64,000 nt of DNA, from NCBI GenBank assembly GCA_034401135.1, contig JAWZSP010000002.1, positions 930,001-994,000 of the forward strand, given 5' to 3'. The notes under the pieces are model-generated. The model made no database searches. It was not told the origin of the DNA and worked only from the letters and a program-made list of their open reading frames with translations. The position numbers were made by a program, and so were the translations under genes. Of this stretch, positions 1 through 13,047 are shown piece by piece (within the stretch, counting starts at the first letter, position 1; each line of letters opens with the position of its first letter). Origin of the DNA: Volutella citrinella. Its lineage: Eukaryota; Ascomycota; Sordariomycetes; Hypocreales; Nectriaceae.

Positions 1-717
1 ATGTCGACCGTTCAAGATGCAAAGAACCGCAAAACTAGCCGTTGATACGAATCATTGCTTCTTTTGCTTGTAATATTACAATGCTCAGACATGTTGGCTT
101 CTAGAGCTAATAGTGTCCGAGGGGCATGAAGCGAGGCCAAATTCAGCAAGCACAAGAACCTCTTGTAGGGCTGGCTCAGGCTAGTTGTGGACGTCGGGAC
201 ATGTCCACTAACAAACCTGTCCGATGCTCCTGTTTAGGGGCGCTTTGACCTCAGCACGCCTATCCGATGAATTGGATGACACTGCTCGAACTGGTCTGTG
301 CATGCTGTGCCAAGTCTGGGGGTTTAGTCTGACAGCCAACAGCAATAAGCTTATCACCCACGTGGACTACACCCTTCATGGCTGCGCCCACCCAACGGGG
401 CTCTGCCAACCCGTTGATGATCAGCAAGACCATGATAACCCGGACTTAACGTTCACTTCGCCGCCATGCGGATATCGCAGGATTCTCAGTCGACAGACTC
501 TCACTGAAGGACCTGTGCCCTGTTCCTTCTCCTCGTCTTGTGGCATCTGTCAGCATTGATCGGCACATGAAGACTAAGAGAACCCATCTCGTGCCCTGAC
601 TCAAATGGCATATAAGATCGATGAGCCGCGTCATGTCTCCTCAATTAGCAACCCACTCCTTAAGACAAGCACACCAACTCAGACAAGCACCTCGGTTCTC
701 TACCACAGGAAGCAACC
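1..717. other. Left-edge stretch without a recognisable gene
   Basis: I see no gene here. The first 45 bases read as a short open frame ending in TGA and could be the tail of a gene lying to the left, but 14 codons are too few to judge. The last part before 718 is presumably the promoter of the secreted protein gene that follows. Confidence 0.5.
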
Positions 718-2457
718 ATGCGTCTCAACGCGTTTCTCCTCATTGCCCCCTTGCTCCAGGGAGGCACCCTCGCCCGCGTCGTGGATACTACAACCCCAGA
801 GATGCGAACGGCCAACTACGGCAGCCGCATCCAGCCGTGCGACAAGCAGTGCCCCAAGGGCATGAGCAACACCGACTGCTTCAAGTTCAAGGCCAAGACT
901 TGCTGGAAGGCCATCTCGGCCGCCAAGTGCACCAACCCGGCCATCGAGGACGCCGAGATTCACCCCTCGAAGCGCTGGAACGCAGTCTATGGCAACCAGA
1001 TGTGGCAGAACCTGACTCTTTGGTGGGCCTATGAGCAGAAGACTGCCAAGCTCCCGTTTGCGCGCTGGATCGTACGGCGGTCCCTGTTTTTATTTTTCTG
1101 GTAGTATTGTGCTGACGTTTTCCCAGAGCAACAAGATCCACGGCGACGAGAACATGAACTGCCAAAGCCTTGGGCCGAACAATGGATGCACCGAGACTGC
1201 GCAGTGCGATGACACCAAGTATGCTGGTATGTCGCTCACTGCCAAACTACAATGGACTAGACAATGCTAATTTGGTGCCTCAGCTGGCTATCTTGCACTC
1301 AACTCTCTCACTGTTTTGAACAATGTACGTCAACTGCCCTCGGGCTCATGTACCGCTCTGACATTCAGCAGATGATTTGGACTTTCCGCGAGGCTCTGTA
1401 CGAGGCCAAGTCCGACGTCGAGTCCAACATCCCCATCTTCAGCTCCGTTTTCGCGCCAATGGATGCCCCAAGCCTCGGGGCCGCTGTCATCATCGACATT
1501 GCCACCATGGGCTTCCTCGTCGCAGCTGCACCCATCTGGAACGGAGTAACAAAGTCCCTCCCGTTCATGCGGAGGCCTGAGTGGGGTAACGTCGACCCCA
1601 ATGGATGGGCCAAGGACACGGTCAACGGCATGGTCACTTCTGGGCTCACACTCACCAAGGACCTCCTGCCTGCTCAGGCAGCTGCCGTCGCGGACAAGGA
1701 TCTCGCAGCCCGCCTCGGGGCGGTTATTCAGGCATGGGCTATGAGCGCCAGCAAATATTCCGAGTACATCTTCTCGGGCAAAGGGACGGCGTTGTCAGAC
1801 TTGGAGGGCATGATTCTGGATGGCAAGCTCTCTGCCTCGCCGTATGCCAAGAGCGGACCAACCGGCAAAGAGGGAGGCGACCTTAGCACCGAATCGCTCA
1901 AGGAGAAGGCCAAGAAAGCCATCTATGCGGACCTGATCCCTCGAGCTTGGGCTCTATCTAACCTCCCCCTTGGCCCTGTTATTCTCAAGTCCAAGGGTTG
2001 CGACAAAAAAGTCGCCGACCTTCCCGACAAATCCAGGCAGAAGTACGGTGTTTGCATCGATGGGGTCATGTACGTTCTTTCCAGCGCCCCCAGCCCTAAG
2101 AAGCACTGCAAGTACATTGGAGACGTGGCTTCCTGCGTCGATGACTTCCAGGACCTCCCCGGTGCTGATCAGCTCGACGGCAAGAAGTGGGGTGGCCTCA
2201 CGGTCAAGGAAATTGTCCGCGGGTCGGTCGCAACCTTCAAGAAGAACGGCGAAAAGAACAGGAAGAAGCCCAGACTGTCTGACAAGGAACTGTCCAACCC
2301 TGACACGATCAAGAAGTTTGTGGAGAAGGGTTTCGACAATGCGGGCGTCTTCACTATTCCCGTCTGCTCACCGTTTGAGGCCTTTAGGAACTGGGGCGGT
2401 GCCTTTACATCGGGAAAGATGCACGCTGGATACCCTTGCAACAAGCTGGTTGACTGA
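718..2457 (+). CDS. Secreted hypothetical protein, cysteine-containing
   Basis: Four exons fit: 718-1071, 1127-1226, 1284-1324 and 1369-2457. The introns carry GTACGG, GTATGT and GTACGT donors and CAG acceptors, and all joins keep frame. The protein starts with a hydrophobic signal peptide (MRLNAFLLIAPLLQGG), then a cysteine-rich N-terminal part (QPCDKQCPKG, KTCWKAI, MNCQS, NGCTETAQC), then a longer domain with a hydrophobic stretch near GAAVIIDIATMGFLVAAAP. The C-terminus has more cysteines (SKGCDKK, YGVCIDG, KHCKYIG, ASCVDDF, PVCSPF, YPCNKL). It is most likely an extracellular, disulfide-bonded protein. I do not recognise the family with certainty; it resembles large uncharacterised secreted proteins common in plant- and insect-associated ascomycetes. 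Intron 3 is very short (44 nt), so that junction is the weakest part of the model. Confidence 0.7.
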
Positions 2458-5400
2458 GGGCGTTGGATAGTTCGCAGGTAGCATGTGCATCATGCAATGT
2501 TAAGAGTGAGGTGCTTTTGGGGGCTTCACAGCAATTTTAGCGTTAGCTGGGTGGGGCCTTGGCCTCGGGCTTTCGATGACACAGTGCAATTACTTAGTGT
2601 GTATAGATAGACGCACGGTCTCTTTTAGAGCTACGAAATTGACAACTGTTTTCAAGGGCATTTTCCAACAAATGGATAGCTAATGAAGAGCAGGAATGGG
2701 AAAATAGTCTAGGAATTGAGCCCGTCATCGGGAGCGGGTGACTTTTCTAATCTCAGTGCGCCTGCGGAAACAACGATCCATCCGCTGGCATTGGTGATGC
2801 GAAAAGGGGGGAAGAGGCATTAAAAAAAAGGACTGGCCCTTTCTATTTCTCATGCGGCGGGTTGGGTATATTCCCTCGCCTCAATATCTGACATGGCGGC
2901 GTCCGGGGTGGGATTGAACTTGAGCGAAACACAAAACGTGATGAAGCTGAGGCTGGGAGGCATAAACGTGAAGACGTCCTGGGGCGACATGGTCCACACC
3001 AGCGAAACCACTGCGATGGTGACAAGGACGCTAGTGAATATGACTAGAAGGAAGCTAAAATTCTTATTTCAGCCACACATTAATGAGAACTCATGGTTAC
3101 AGATTTGACCTACAGCTTGCTTCGGCTTGGCGACTCTTTTGGTACTTGCTGGTAGAGGTATGGGCAGTACAGCGTCACCCAAACACCAAAGACCCTAGTG
3201 CCCCGCCGTCAGACAAATCCACAGTGCATCGCATTTCTCGGGAGCCCCCTACCACCAACTAGCGGATGCGTGGAGCGATGGTTCACACCTCACACCCACC
3301 CAGATGAGAATGCAGGCCAAAAAGCAGATTCCCCGTACTAGAGGCCGGGAAGTGTGATGCGCCATGCCGGTAGTCAAGAAGTAGTCGAATAATTCTAGAC
3401 AAATTCGAGCCAAATAGCCAGCCGTGCCAGATTGCGGGCACAAGTCTGCATCAATGAAGCGCAGAGACTTGGTGCGGCCGTGTGGCGGCTGCGATGATAC
3501 AAAAAGTCAAAAGTAAACACCAGCGACGAATTATCACGGGGCCGACTTGTCGACCAGGGAATTTCCTGAATGAGGAATGTTCAAAGGAGAGAGTGGGGTT
3601 AGCGGCGGCCCTTTTATATGGGAAAAAAGTGCTGGGGGGCGCCGAAGCGTTTGAAAACGACCATGTCCAACAGTCCAAAATTCTCAAACTCATGTTGATA
3701 TGAGGTGATACTATCAGAGAGAAGAAAAAGAGGCCATGGTTGAATTGAACATTTGAACATGACCCGTTTCGCCAGTGGACAATTGGAGGGACTCGAAGCT
3801 GGTATGTGCGGACTTGGTGGAATTGCGCACGAGCGTGCAAGAACCGACCAAAACATCACTTAGCAATCGGCGCGTGTAGGACACCGGGCAAAGAAAAAAA
3901 TGGCAATGGCGATTGCATTGACTACTTGATTTAATTCTACAATCAGCGGAGACATTGCTAATAGCAAGCGGACTGGAGTGTTTGTTATGCCGAGGAATTC
4001 GGACTTGGTCGATTACAAGTTCGTTACGTAGTACACATGGCCTTGCGAAATGTGTGCTGCAACGAGTCAGCGATCCACTAACTACACTTTACAAAAACCA
4101 ACAGGTAATTGCGCGCCCTTTGCCAGCGTAAAATGCGTGGTAATTTACTGCAACTCTTCAGCGGCCAAACAAGCAAAAGAAGATGGCGGGTTTGGGAGAG
4201 CAAAATGGGAGAAGAGGCCGCCAACTGTGAGAAATCAGGCAGCCAGCATGTCAACCAACGGCGGCCAACAAGCGGCCGCCGCCGCCAGAGTTGGGGAGTT
4301 TGCAATGCCCCCCGACTGTGAAGCAGGCCATTTTCTCTCAATGTCCCCTTTCTCGTCCCCTGCCTCAACCAAATGACAATGGCCAAATGGTGTATTTAGT
4401 TGGCTACTCTAATTGCCCTTGCACAACCGATACGTGGTATTCGCTCTGGTGCGTCAAACGGCCCCGACTTTCCGCTTGTTTGCTCTGCCCCAAAATTAGC
4501 GATTTCGCCACTAAGTCCAATTCCTGGACTTGCACACATCTTTCTACTTAATTCGAGTATCTGCATGGCGACAAAAACCCCGTTCCTCCTGGAGATTTTT
4601 TATTAGTTGCCAATTTTCAGCTAACGGCCTATAATCCCCCCCGCATTATGTGCTCAATTACACTGGGCCTCATGCGTGAGGAACATATGGATCTCTTGAT
4701 GCTTGCATTATGGAAAGACGCGACGCGGGAATAGCAAACCGCCATTAAGTCAGACCAGAATATTTGCCCAAGTTCTTAAAATAGTGTATCTCAGCTTGAA
4801 AAATTGTTCATGCATGAGATTGCTTTACCTCTAGCGTGAACATAGTTCTGGTACATGCTCTCTATACTATTCCCTGGGTTCCGCACCTCGATTAAGACAT
4901 AGTTTTCTAGTGGGTGGCCTGCTCCGACCATGGAATTCTTGGTATGCTCACACAAAGAGGCTGAGCTGGGCGTATCCATTGTTGCATCGTAGCCGGGCTC
5001 CATTGTAGGCAAGACCATATCGTGAAGCATGCGCCTGAGTTGGAAGGCATGCGTCGCGCAACTTCTTTCATTTTACAGCCGGGACAGACCTATGAGAGGC
5101 TGCGGATGCTCGCAGAAGACTATTTATACTTCGGCTCCTTCCTTGGCTGAGATTTGCAACTCTGCGTCAAGTCGCATTCATACCGCTCGTGGGTTGTGAA
5201 TAGCTTCACCCACCGACACAACCTCAGTTGGCAAGAAAGACGAGCATAGTTCTTTACCTCAATTTAGCGTCGCTGGGGTCAATGGGTGGCCAAACTAGAG
5301 CCGCTCAGCCAGGGCAGGCTTCGGGCCAGCCAGAACTCCGCCAGTGATCAGCAGTTGGTCCGTCCGTACAAGAATGCAGCTGACGGGAACCAATTCGACC

Positions 5401-5840
5401 TCGCAGTAGGCCTGCAGCCATTGCTCCCATATCAGAGGCCAGTCGTTTCAAGACCGTCTCCCGCCACCCTGGCACGGCGCGTAGTCCTGCGAAGGTCAGA
5501 GTCTGTAGACCGAAGCGCGATGACTACATTCCCATTTGTTCCCTGCGCTAGCCTCTGTGCTGCGGGCGCCAAGTGAAACGAGACCACCAGCGGCCACCTG
5601 GTGGCCTGGCCAGTGGCCGGGCCAGCCCCTGCATATCGGTTAGAGCAAATAACGAATAATTCTGCTGCGCCGTAGTGAGCTCCAATCTGGTCGGTACCAG
5701 GTCAATTAGAAGATATATTTGCAACAAGTTTGCTCACCATGTTGACTACGGAGTTATTGTTTACTTGGATTATAAACCAATCTTCAATTTCGAGACCCTG
5801 CATACCTTTTCAATTTCTCCACCAAGTTCCTATCTTTATC
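2458..5840. other. Long intergenic region with one coding-like scrap
   Basis: About 3.4 kb without a convincing complete gene. On the minus strand at about 2850-3060 roughly 70 codons read as a hydrophobic helix followed by a polar tail, without a start codon; see findings. The rest has AT-rich tracts and only short unrelated frames. The right end must contain the promoter of the dynamin-like gene at 5841. Confidence 0.5.
2850..3060 (-). pseudogene. Possible remnant: C-terminal membrane-protein fragment
   Basis: Minus-strand reading from about 3060 down to the stop at about 2850 gives a hydrophobic run (FLLVIFTSVLVTIAVVSLVW) followed by a segment containing MSPQDVFTFMPP and a polar end EAREYTQPAA. 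An in-frame stop lies just upstream and there is no ATG at the head. It is either the last exon of a gene whose upstream exons I cannot place, or a remnant. The family is not recognised. Confidence 0.25.
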
Positions 5841-8577
5841 ATGGCTGCTGGATTCAGCCGCAAGCCCTTTTCTTCCCTTGTCAGCACTAGTTCGGGGGTC
5901 TCACTCGAATCAACGAAGCTGTCAGAGCTCTTCATGCCCAGGGCTCGAGAGCTTTATGAACTCAGCGGAGTGCTACAGAAGTACAAGATCACTACGGGCA
6001 TTGAGACACCTCAGATCATCGTGATCGGAGAACGTTCGGCGGGGAAGACAGCCGTTCTGGAAGCAATCTCGGGGGTACCGTTTCCAAATGGCTTGCCCGA
6101 AGGCATCGAAACCCAGGGTGAAGGGGTTTCATCCGACCTGTCTACGCGATTTGCAACTGAGCTCACTTTCCGACCATCGAAGAATTCCATGTTTACGGTT
6201 CGGAAAAAGGATGCAGCTGGCTCAACAGCAACCTTGCCATCTTCCAGCGACGTTCTCTACGGGGAGACTTGTGGCTTGCTGAACGCGCAAGCCGAAAAGT
6301 TCATCAAAAAAATGAATTTCCCTGCTAGCGCGAATGGGTTCTCTCAGGACGTTCTCTCCATAGAAGTCAGCGACCTAAGGGCGGATCATTTGACTATTGT
6401 CGACCTCCCAGGATTGCCAAAGACTCGCTTGGGATCGCAAGTCCCCCAGGAGGAAATGTTCATTGACGAGCTTGTGCACAGCTACACACGCAAGAGGAAT
6501 ACAATAATACTTCTCGTCGTGGCGGCTGATGAGACACTCCACGATTCCGAGGCACTTCGAGTGGCTCAAGAGACAGGATTGCCATGTATAGGCGTAATCA
6601 CCAAACCTGACCTCGCTGCACGGCGACCAAACTCGGTACGAGAACTGAGCCGGTTGATAAACAGGAAGAAAACCGTGCGTTCTTACCCTCAGTTTGATTG
6701 GCATGTGGTTTTCAACAAGGACGCACTACCTTCCGACCAGAGTTCGAATGGCTCGCAGTTTCTCCAAATGAGTTCGAAAGACTTCTTCCAGTCGACTAGC
6801 TGGTCTTCAGCCTCGCCAGCCCACCGTGGCATCGAGAATTTGCGGCGAAAGGTGCGCGATGCTTGTTACACTTGTGTGTGCGAAACACTGCCGACAACGA
6901 TTAGCGAGATTAAGGAACAAATACGAAACCGAGACGAGCAGCTTGACCGATCGGGACCTGTGATTTCGGCCGACCGCGAGATGAGGATGTTCCTGCTCAA
7001 CGTGTCTGAGGGCTTCCAAAGGCTTTTCCGTGACGCAATAAACGGCCCGTACGTTGACGAGTTCTTCATGGGTCCATGCGAAGATGGGAGGAAACTGAGG
7101 GAGCAAGTGTGCGTTTTGAATTGGGCTTTTAGCCAACTCCTGAAGAGGACTGCTTCGAATCCGTTTTCCTCTACAGTCCGCGACCATCCACCGGAAGCAA
7201 TAGCCGGCAACCATGCGAGTACGATTGAGCGGCTCGGGTATCTGAGGTTTCCGGCGCCCGCCAAACTTGATCGAAAAGCAATCATATCCCGGTTCATGAA
7301 AATGCCCGTGTCCAGCTTGAAACGCAATCCAAGTCGTTCTACCCTCAACCAGCTGGCAGATCAGTTGGTCCAAGAGAGGACCAAGCGATGGAAGGAGATG
7401 GCAAGCCACCACATCGTGGCCGTGCTGCATGTGGTAAAAATGTTCATCAAGAGCGCAATTTGCCATTTTGTTGCACCGCCTGGATATCTAGTCACAAGGA
7501 AGAAGCTCCTAGTCAAGCACTTCATGGAGCCCTTTGCTCGAGAGACAAAAGCGGCTCTTTTGGACAAGCTGGAAGAGATATGGCGTCCATACTCCCCGGG
7601 CTACAAGGCCTCACTGGGCGTAGTGGGACTCAACCTGGATTCCATTTGTGGCCTGTCCGAGACAGAGTCACAAGGGACCGAAGAAACAGACTGGGATGAC
7701 TCAGAGGACATTGAAGGGGCATCAAGCGCAACTGGGAGCATGTACTTGGATAGCGAACTTGCCATTGACTGCGACAACGTCATTCACATGGCAAACACCA
7801 AGTACGAGGTAAGTACACTCATGTCACTCTTCAACACTGATGCTAACCTTACAAGTCATACCGTCTTGTTTTCACTCAGAACGTTATCAACTTGGCAATC
7901 GAGAACTGCCTTGTTAGCCGTATTCCGTCGGTCATCACTGCCGCCAAGGTGATGCAGATGGCGCCAGAAGACGTGAGGGACTTGATGGTGGAATCCGCAG
8001 ACTCGGTGCCAAACCGGCACCAGCTTCAAGTTGAAATCGATACTTTGAGGGGTTATTTGGAAATATGTCGGTTACATTGTCCTCTAGAGACAACAGGTAC
8101 GTGGCACCAAACCGTTTGAGCCATCTCCAGAAGACTAATAGTAGTACAGAGGAGATTCACAACGTCAATGCAACCCGATTCACGCCTTCCGTTACCCCGG
8201 ACCTCGACGGCAGTTCTCTCTCACCTGAATCCAGGTCTGAGTCGGAAACTAGTGGCCAATCTTCATCTGTTTTTCGTCAATCAGCACCAACTGGTGGCAA
8301 GTCGGGAATATCAATTGCGGACAGTAAGGTGGAAAAGAAGGGACAAACCAGTCGAGTGGCAACAGTGGCAGACACTCACCGCATAGCACAGCAACAACCA
8401 AAGCCAAGGGGAATCCCAAAGTTGGCGAATCCAGCCACGACGCCCCCAAGAGCTGGTCGGGTCTCGGCTGCCTCGGCTTCCTACTCGCTTCCATTGCATC
8501 CCAAGCAGGAAGAATCATCAACATCAGATACAGGGCTCTTGACGCCAATCTGTAGCCCGCAAGGCTCTTCAAGATAG
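5841..8577 (+). CDS. Dynamin-like GTPase (Mx-type), copy 1
   Basis: Three exons: 5841-7808, 7880-8096 and 8150-8577, giving about 870 residues. The start chosen is the MAAGFSRKP methionine; an in-frame ATG 37 codons upstream gives an implausible leader. The GTPase domain has P-loop GERSAGKT (about 62-69), DLPG (about 187) and TKPD (about 253). A stalk-like helical region follows. Exon 2 encodes a GED-like segment (NVINLAIENC...VMQMAPEDVRDLM), and the last exon a Ser/Thr/Pro-rich, probably disordered tail. Family knowledge: such proteins self-assemble on membranes and hydrolyse GTP. Filamentous fungi have many Mx-like paralogues besides Vps1 and Dnm1, mostly of unknown role. A related gene lies directly downstream in the same orientation with introns at matching positions, indicating tandem duplication. 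Confidence 0.88.
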
Positions 8578-9709
8578 TATGAGAAATTGACTGGATCTTG
8601 GATTTGTCACCCTCACTCAGTTGGTCTTTTGGATCTAGTGGTCATCGCTGGGCTGGTGCTGGCCCCTCCGTGATTGAGAGAAACAATTTCATAAAATGAG
8701 GTAGCTCAGGATGACTGATCAGTGATATACTTTATTCATCAGGAACTCACACGCGGGGACAGAAAGGTGCAGTTATAAAGGGCAAGATGCAATTAGTGTG
8801 CTTCGAGCCTCAGACTCCGTAGAAAGGCTGAACATCTGAACATCTGAATCACCATCATCGATAGTCCCAGTATACTGCCCTTTAGCATTCCAACACGTCT
8901 GTAATCTCCATCCCAAGCACACCAGAGCACGAAGATTTGTTTCATTATTTAATAAAGATATGGGTGACGCCACAAGGAGCGTTGTCTTATCAGCGGAATG
9001 GAGCACGAGTTGAGCTGAGGGGAAGAGGCTGTGGATTGGCCGGTACCGCGTTGGCCTACCCCTGGTAGCGGCTACGTTACACTCGCTAGTAGAATTTAGT
9101 CCTTGAGCCTGTTTCGGGTGCCACCCAACTCAAAGGCCATGTATGGTAAGCCAGCTGTGTGTTTCACGCCCATTTTCGGACCACCCCCCCGCGACATGCG
9201 GGCGTTGCATTGAGAAGGTGTGGTGAAATGGGTACACTCCTCATTTTTCAAGCCGTTTCTGTACCCTCTTCTGGATATCTCGACATACTTCCACGGGTGG
9301 CATATTGAAACTTGTTGATGAGCGTGCTAAACACGCTTTCATCCGCCTCACTGGTCGGACTTAGCCCGCAGTTTTATGCCCTCTGCTTGTCTTTATTTCC
9401 GGCTAGCAGCTTGACATGGGGGAAGCTCCGGGCTTGCAGAGGTACTCAGCCGTCTTGTGGGCGCGAAATGAAACCAGCGGCGGCCTGGCCTTGGGCCTGC
9501 ATAAGAGTTGGGACCAACAACAAGCAGCCAACGGCCAACGGCCTTCTCTAAAAATAGCCACTTCGTCGGCTCCAGGCAGGATTGTCGGGTGTCTCATTTC
9601 CTCCAAGCTCCCCTTCTCTACAAACTCTTGTGGCTAGGTCCCCGAACGTCCCCTTTTGCTTTACCCTGATACCCTGCCCAATACAACCATCAACTCTGAA
9701 CTTATTCAA
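8578..9709. other. Spacer between the two dynamin-like genes
   Basis: About 1.1 kb with no supported gene. It should hold the terminator of copy 1 and the promoter of copy 2. Short frames on both strands lack any recognisable motif. Confidence 0.5.
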
Positions 9710-12635
9710 ATGAGTGTTTCATTCAGTTTCACGGCTTTGCAGGAGCTCAATTCACCCGAGACTCGTGCACTCCATGACCTGAGCGATAGCCTGAGCAGCT
9801 GCGGCGTGCGCAAAATCGTCAACCTGCCCCAAATTGTTGTTGTTGGATCACCATCCGCCGGGAAATCCTCTGTCCTCGAGGCAATCTCCCGTGTCAAGTT
9901 TCCCGTCGATAGTGGCGTCTGTACGCGCTTTCCCACTGAACTCGTACTGCGACAGGCCAAGGAGAACCGAGTCGACGTGAACGTGACATTCGCAAACCGG
10001 ACCAAGTCGTTCCAGAGAACAAATTTTGACGAAAATGACCTTCTCGATATTATTCACGAAGCGAAAGACTCCATGGGGCTTCTTTCAGAGAGCACGGACT
10101 GCTCAAAGAATGTTTTGCGCCTCGAGATTCGTGTTGAGGGTCCTCGCTTGTATCCACTGACTCTCGTTGATCTGCCAGGCATCTTTCAGTCAGAGACGGA
10201 AACACAGTCGCTGGAAGACGAAGACAAGGAGTTGTTAGATGATCTTGTGTTTGACTACATGCGGCAGCGCAACAGCATCATCCTGGTGGTGATCTCGACT
10301 GATGATGACCTGGAAAATCACGTCGCCCTCCGCAAGGTCAAGGAGATTGACAAGGATATGAAGCGATCAATTGGCGTCATTACCAAGCCTGACCTCACTC
10401 ATTCCGGTTCAGCTCGAGAGGAGCTATACATTCGAGTGGCAAAGAACCAGGAGCGTGCGAACAGGCTTCAGCTCGGCTGGCACGTGCTGCGCAACAGGGC
10501 GGACGACCAGACAAGCCTTGAAGACCGTGACGACATCGAGAAGGAGTTCTTCGACAGTGGTACCTGGGCCTCTGTCCCCCCACAGGACCGGGGCGTTGCC
10601 AGCCTTCGTGAAAAGCTCAGCCGCGTCCTGTACAACCACATCCACCACAGCCTGCCTACTGTCATCGGGGACACCAAGGCCAGGCTCAAGGAGTGCCAGA
10701 GTGAGCTTTCTAGATTGGGTGCTTCGAGATCCACCGAACAAGATCTGCGAAACTTCCTATTCACGGTATCCGGCGAATTCCAAAGGCTTGCGCGCGATGG
10801 CGTCAATGGCCGCTACACGGACGAGTTTTTCGGGGGTCTCAATACCGATAATCGCAAGCTCAGGGCAGATCTGCGCCTCTTCAACAGAGCTCTCGACTAT
10901 ACTCTTTCCACCCTCGGTTCGGAGAAGTCCATCGTCTCATCAAACTTTGCTGAGCTAAAAGCCAAGGCACCACCAGAGTACCTTGAGGAGTTTCTTGACG
11001 ATTGGGGTTATCATCACTTCCCCACTCCGAAAGCTGTCAAGCGAGATGACCTGAGCGACGATCTGAAAGCCTACGCGGCAATCAACCAAGGTCGTCAATT
11101 CCCCGGTTCCGCAAGCGATGAGCTTGCCATCCAGCTCTTCCAGTCTCAAGCACAGCCATGGAAAAACATTGCCGCCCAACACATTGAAAACGTCAGTATC
11201 CAGGCCAAAGTGTTCGTTAAAGAAATTTTCCGCCACGTCATCGGCCCTTCCCAGTCGGATAGAACAATGGAAGCGATTCTATTGTTATGTGTCGACCCCT
11301 TCTTCGATGATAAAGAGAAAGTTTTGGATGCAAAGATGGAAGAACTACTGCGACCATACTCACAGGGGTACGGCGTTGCGTTGGATGCCGAGTTTCGTCA
11401 ATTAATGTCAACTCGCGTCGGAGATCGCGGAGACGAACAAGATAAGGCTGGGAATCGCCAAAAATCAGCAGCAGATCATCCGGACGACAGCGAATTCGGT
11501 GTCGAAAGGGTTATTGACATGATGCAAATCCATTACAACGTACGTAGCGACTCATCTTTATTTTTATCTTGGACATTACTAACCGTTTCAGATGTCTCGT
11601 CGTACATTCACAGAAAACGTCATCAGTCTCGCCATTGAGGGCTGTCTTATCCGCGACATTCCAAACATCCTCACGCCCAGCAAAGTGAACGACATGAACT
11701 TGGAGAGGTTGAACGAACTAGCAGCTGAATCCAAGGAAACACAGTTGCGTCGAGATCACCTTCAAGGGGAGGTTGACATACTGCGCGAGGGACTAGCCCG
11801 ATGCCGACAGTACAAGCTTTGGGGCATCACAGGTGGGTCAACATAATTCAAACGGTCGAGGGAGGCTGCTAACGTCTGGATAGCGGTCCCGGTACTCTCC
11901 GGGAAGCCTCAAACCTGTTTTTGTCGCACTACGAAGCCCGAGTCGAGTCCCGTTGCTGCTACTGAAGAACCAAAACAGGCACCAGGGAAACCAACTTCCA
12001 CGTCTCAGCAGGGGGCCACGAGTGGAGGTATTTCGCAATCAATTCAGCAGCCAGCCCCTGAGTCTAAGCAATATACTATTCCTGGAGGTCTGAAATCAGC
12101 TCAGCAACAAGCCTCCGTGCCTCAGCCGGGGGCCACTACTGGAATTCCTTTTCATGGTCCGCAGTCAACTCAACAACCAGGATCTACGTCTCAAGAAGGG
12201 ATGATTATCCAGAGGAGTCCTTTTGGTCTGATATCAACCCAAGAACCAGTGTCTGCTTCTCAGCAGGAGGCCACTACTGGAAGCCCTTGGTATCTTCCGC
12301 GATCGGCGGAACAACCACTGCCCCCTTTTGGACAAGTGCCCGCACCGCGTGGGTTTGCATCCAGGCGCCAACCGCAAGCATCCTCTTTCGGTTCGAGTGT
12401 GTTTGGACAAACACCCACTTCTGGTTCAGAATCGTTTGACGACGAGCCCGAACAGCCAGTATCCTCCTTCGGGTCGGGATTGTTTGGCTCGAAGACACAG
12501 CAGCAAGCACCTTCCGGGGTATCTGGAACCAGGCTTCACGCCACCGCAAACATGCCGGGTGGCTTTCCGTCAACAAAGGCTGAAGCTCAATCTTTTGCCC
12601 AGCAGTCCCCGCTCGCGAAGAAAATGACCAGTTGA
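9710..12635 (+). CDS. Dynamin-like GTPase (Mx-type), copy 2, with FG/Gln-rich tail
   Basis: Exons 9710-11539, 11592-11832 and 11884-12635 give about 940 residues. Start is MSVSFSFTALQEL. GTPase motifs are GSPSAGKS (about 45-52), DLPG (about 154) and TKPD (about 225). A stalk follows, then a GED-like segment in exon 2 (FTENVISLAIEGCLIRDIPNIL). Both introns sit at the same places and phases as in the upstream paralogue: phase 0 just before the GED-like part and phase 1 just after it. The last exon differs sharply. It encodes about 250 residues of Gln/Ser/Thr/Pro-rich sequence with imperfect repeats of the type QPGATTG..STQQPGSTSQ, then several FG motifs (SSFGSSVFGQ, SSFGSGLFG) resembling nucleoporin FG segments. 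A nuclear-pore or condensate role is only inference. Confidence 0.87.
11990..12490 (+). repeat. Imperfect amino-acid repeats and FG motifs in the GTPase tail
   Basis: The tail contains several imperfect units of roughly 22-26 residues built on GAT[TS]G and [ST]QQ or [ST]QEP (around 12020, 12130, 12170, 12240 and 12270). These are followed by clustered FG dipeptides between about 12380 and 12490. Direct DNA similarity between units is low, so the repeat is visible mainly at protein level. Confidence 0.5.
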
Positions 12636-13047
12636 TGGCCTTGAAATCAATGAAGAACATTTCAATGGGCTACGTTGCTGGTATAGCCATGAAATAACGG
12701 GCTAAGGGCTTCTTTCTCTCAATTACCGTAGTCTATGCATTGAATTGTATGAGTATTTCCCGCGCCATGGTCTAGGGTACCCATCACGCTCAAGTTGTGA
12801 TGATTGATTACTGCTGTTGGATTACATGAGAAATGGCACTGCGTATTCTCTTTTCTGATGCTGGCTGTTCCAAAGACGGTAAATGAGGCATCCTCGATTG
12901 TGCTCGCCAGTTGAGGGTAATCTCCAACCGCAGATTGTTGATAGCTGACACGGTCCCGAATGATCCGACGCAAGTCAAGAAAGATCAAGTATTATGTTAT
13001 CAACCACTCAACGACAAACGACAGGTTAAGACGCTTATTATGTTGCC
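12636..13047. other. Short intergenic spacer
   Basis: No gene seen. It contains the end of the GTPase transcript and presumably the promoter of the kinase-like gene at 13048. Confidence 0.5.

Noticed and set aside
3451..3840. Frames of 70-130 codons in the 3.4 kb intergenic region
   Set aside because: No start context, no motif, and not joinable to the coding-like scrap at 2850-3060.
5730..5840. Upstream ATG for dynamin-like copy 1
   Set aside because: Adds a 37-residue leader with no similarity to dynamins; MAAGFSRKP fits better.
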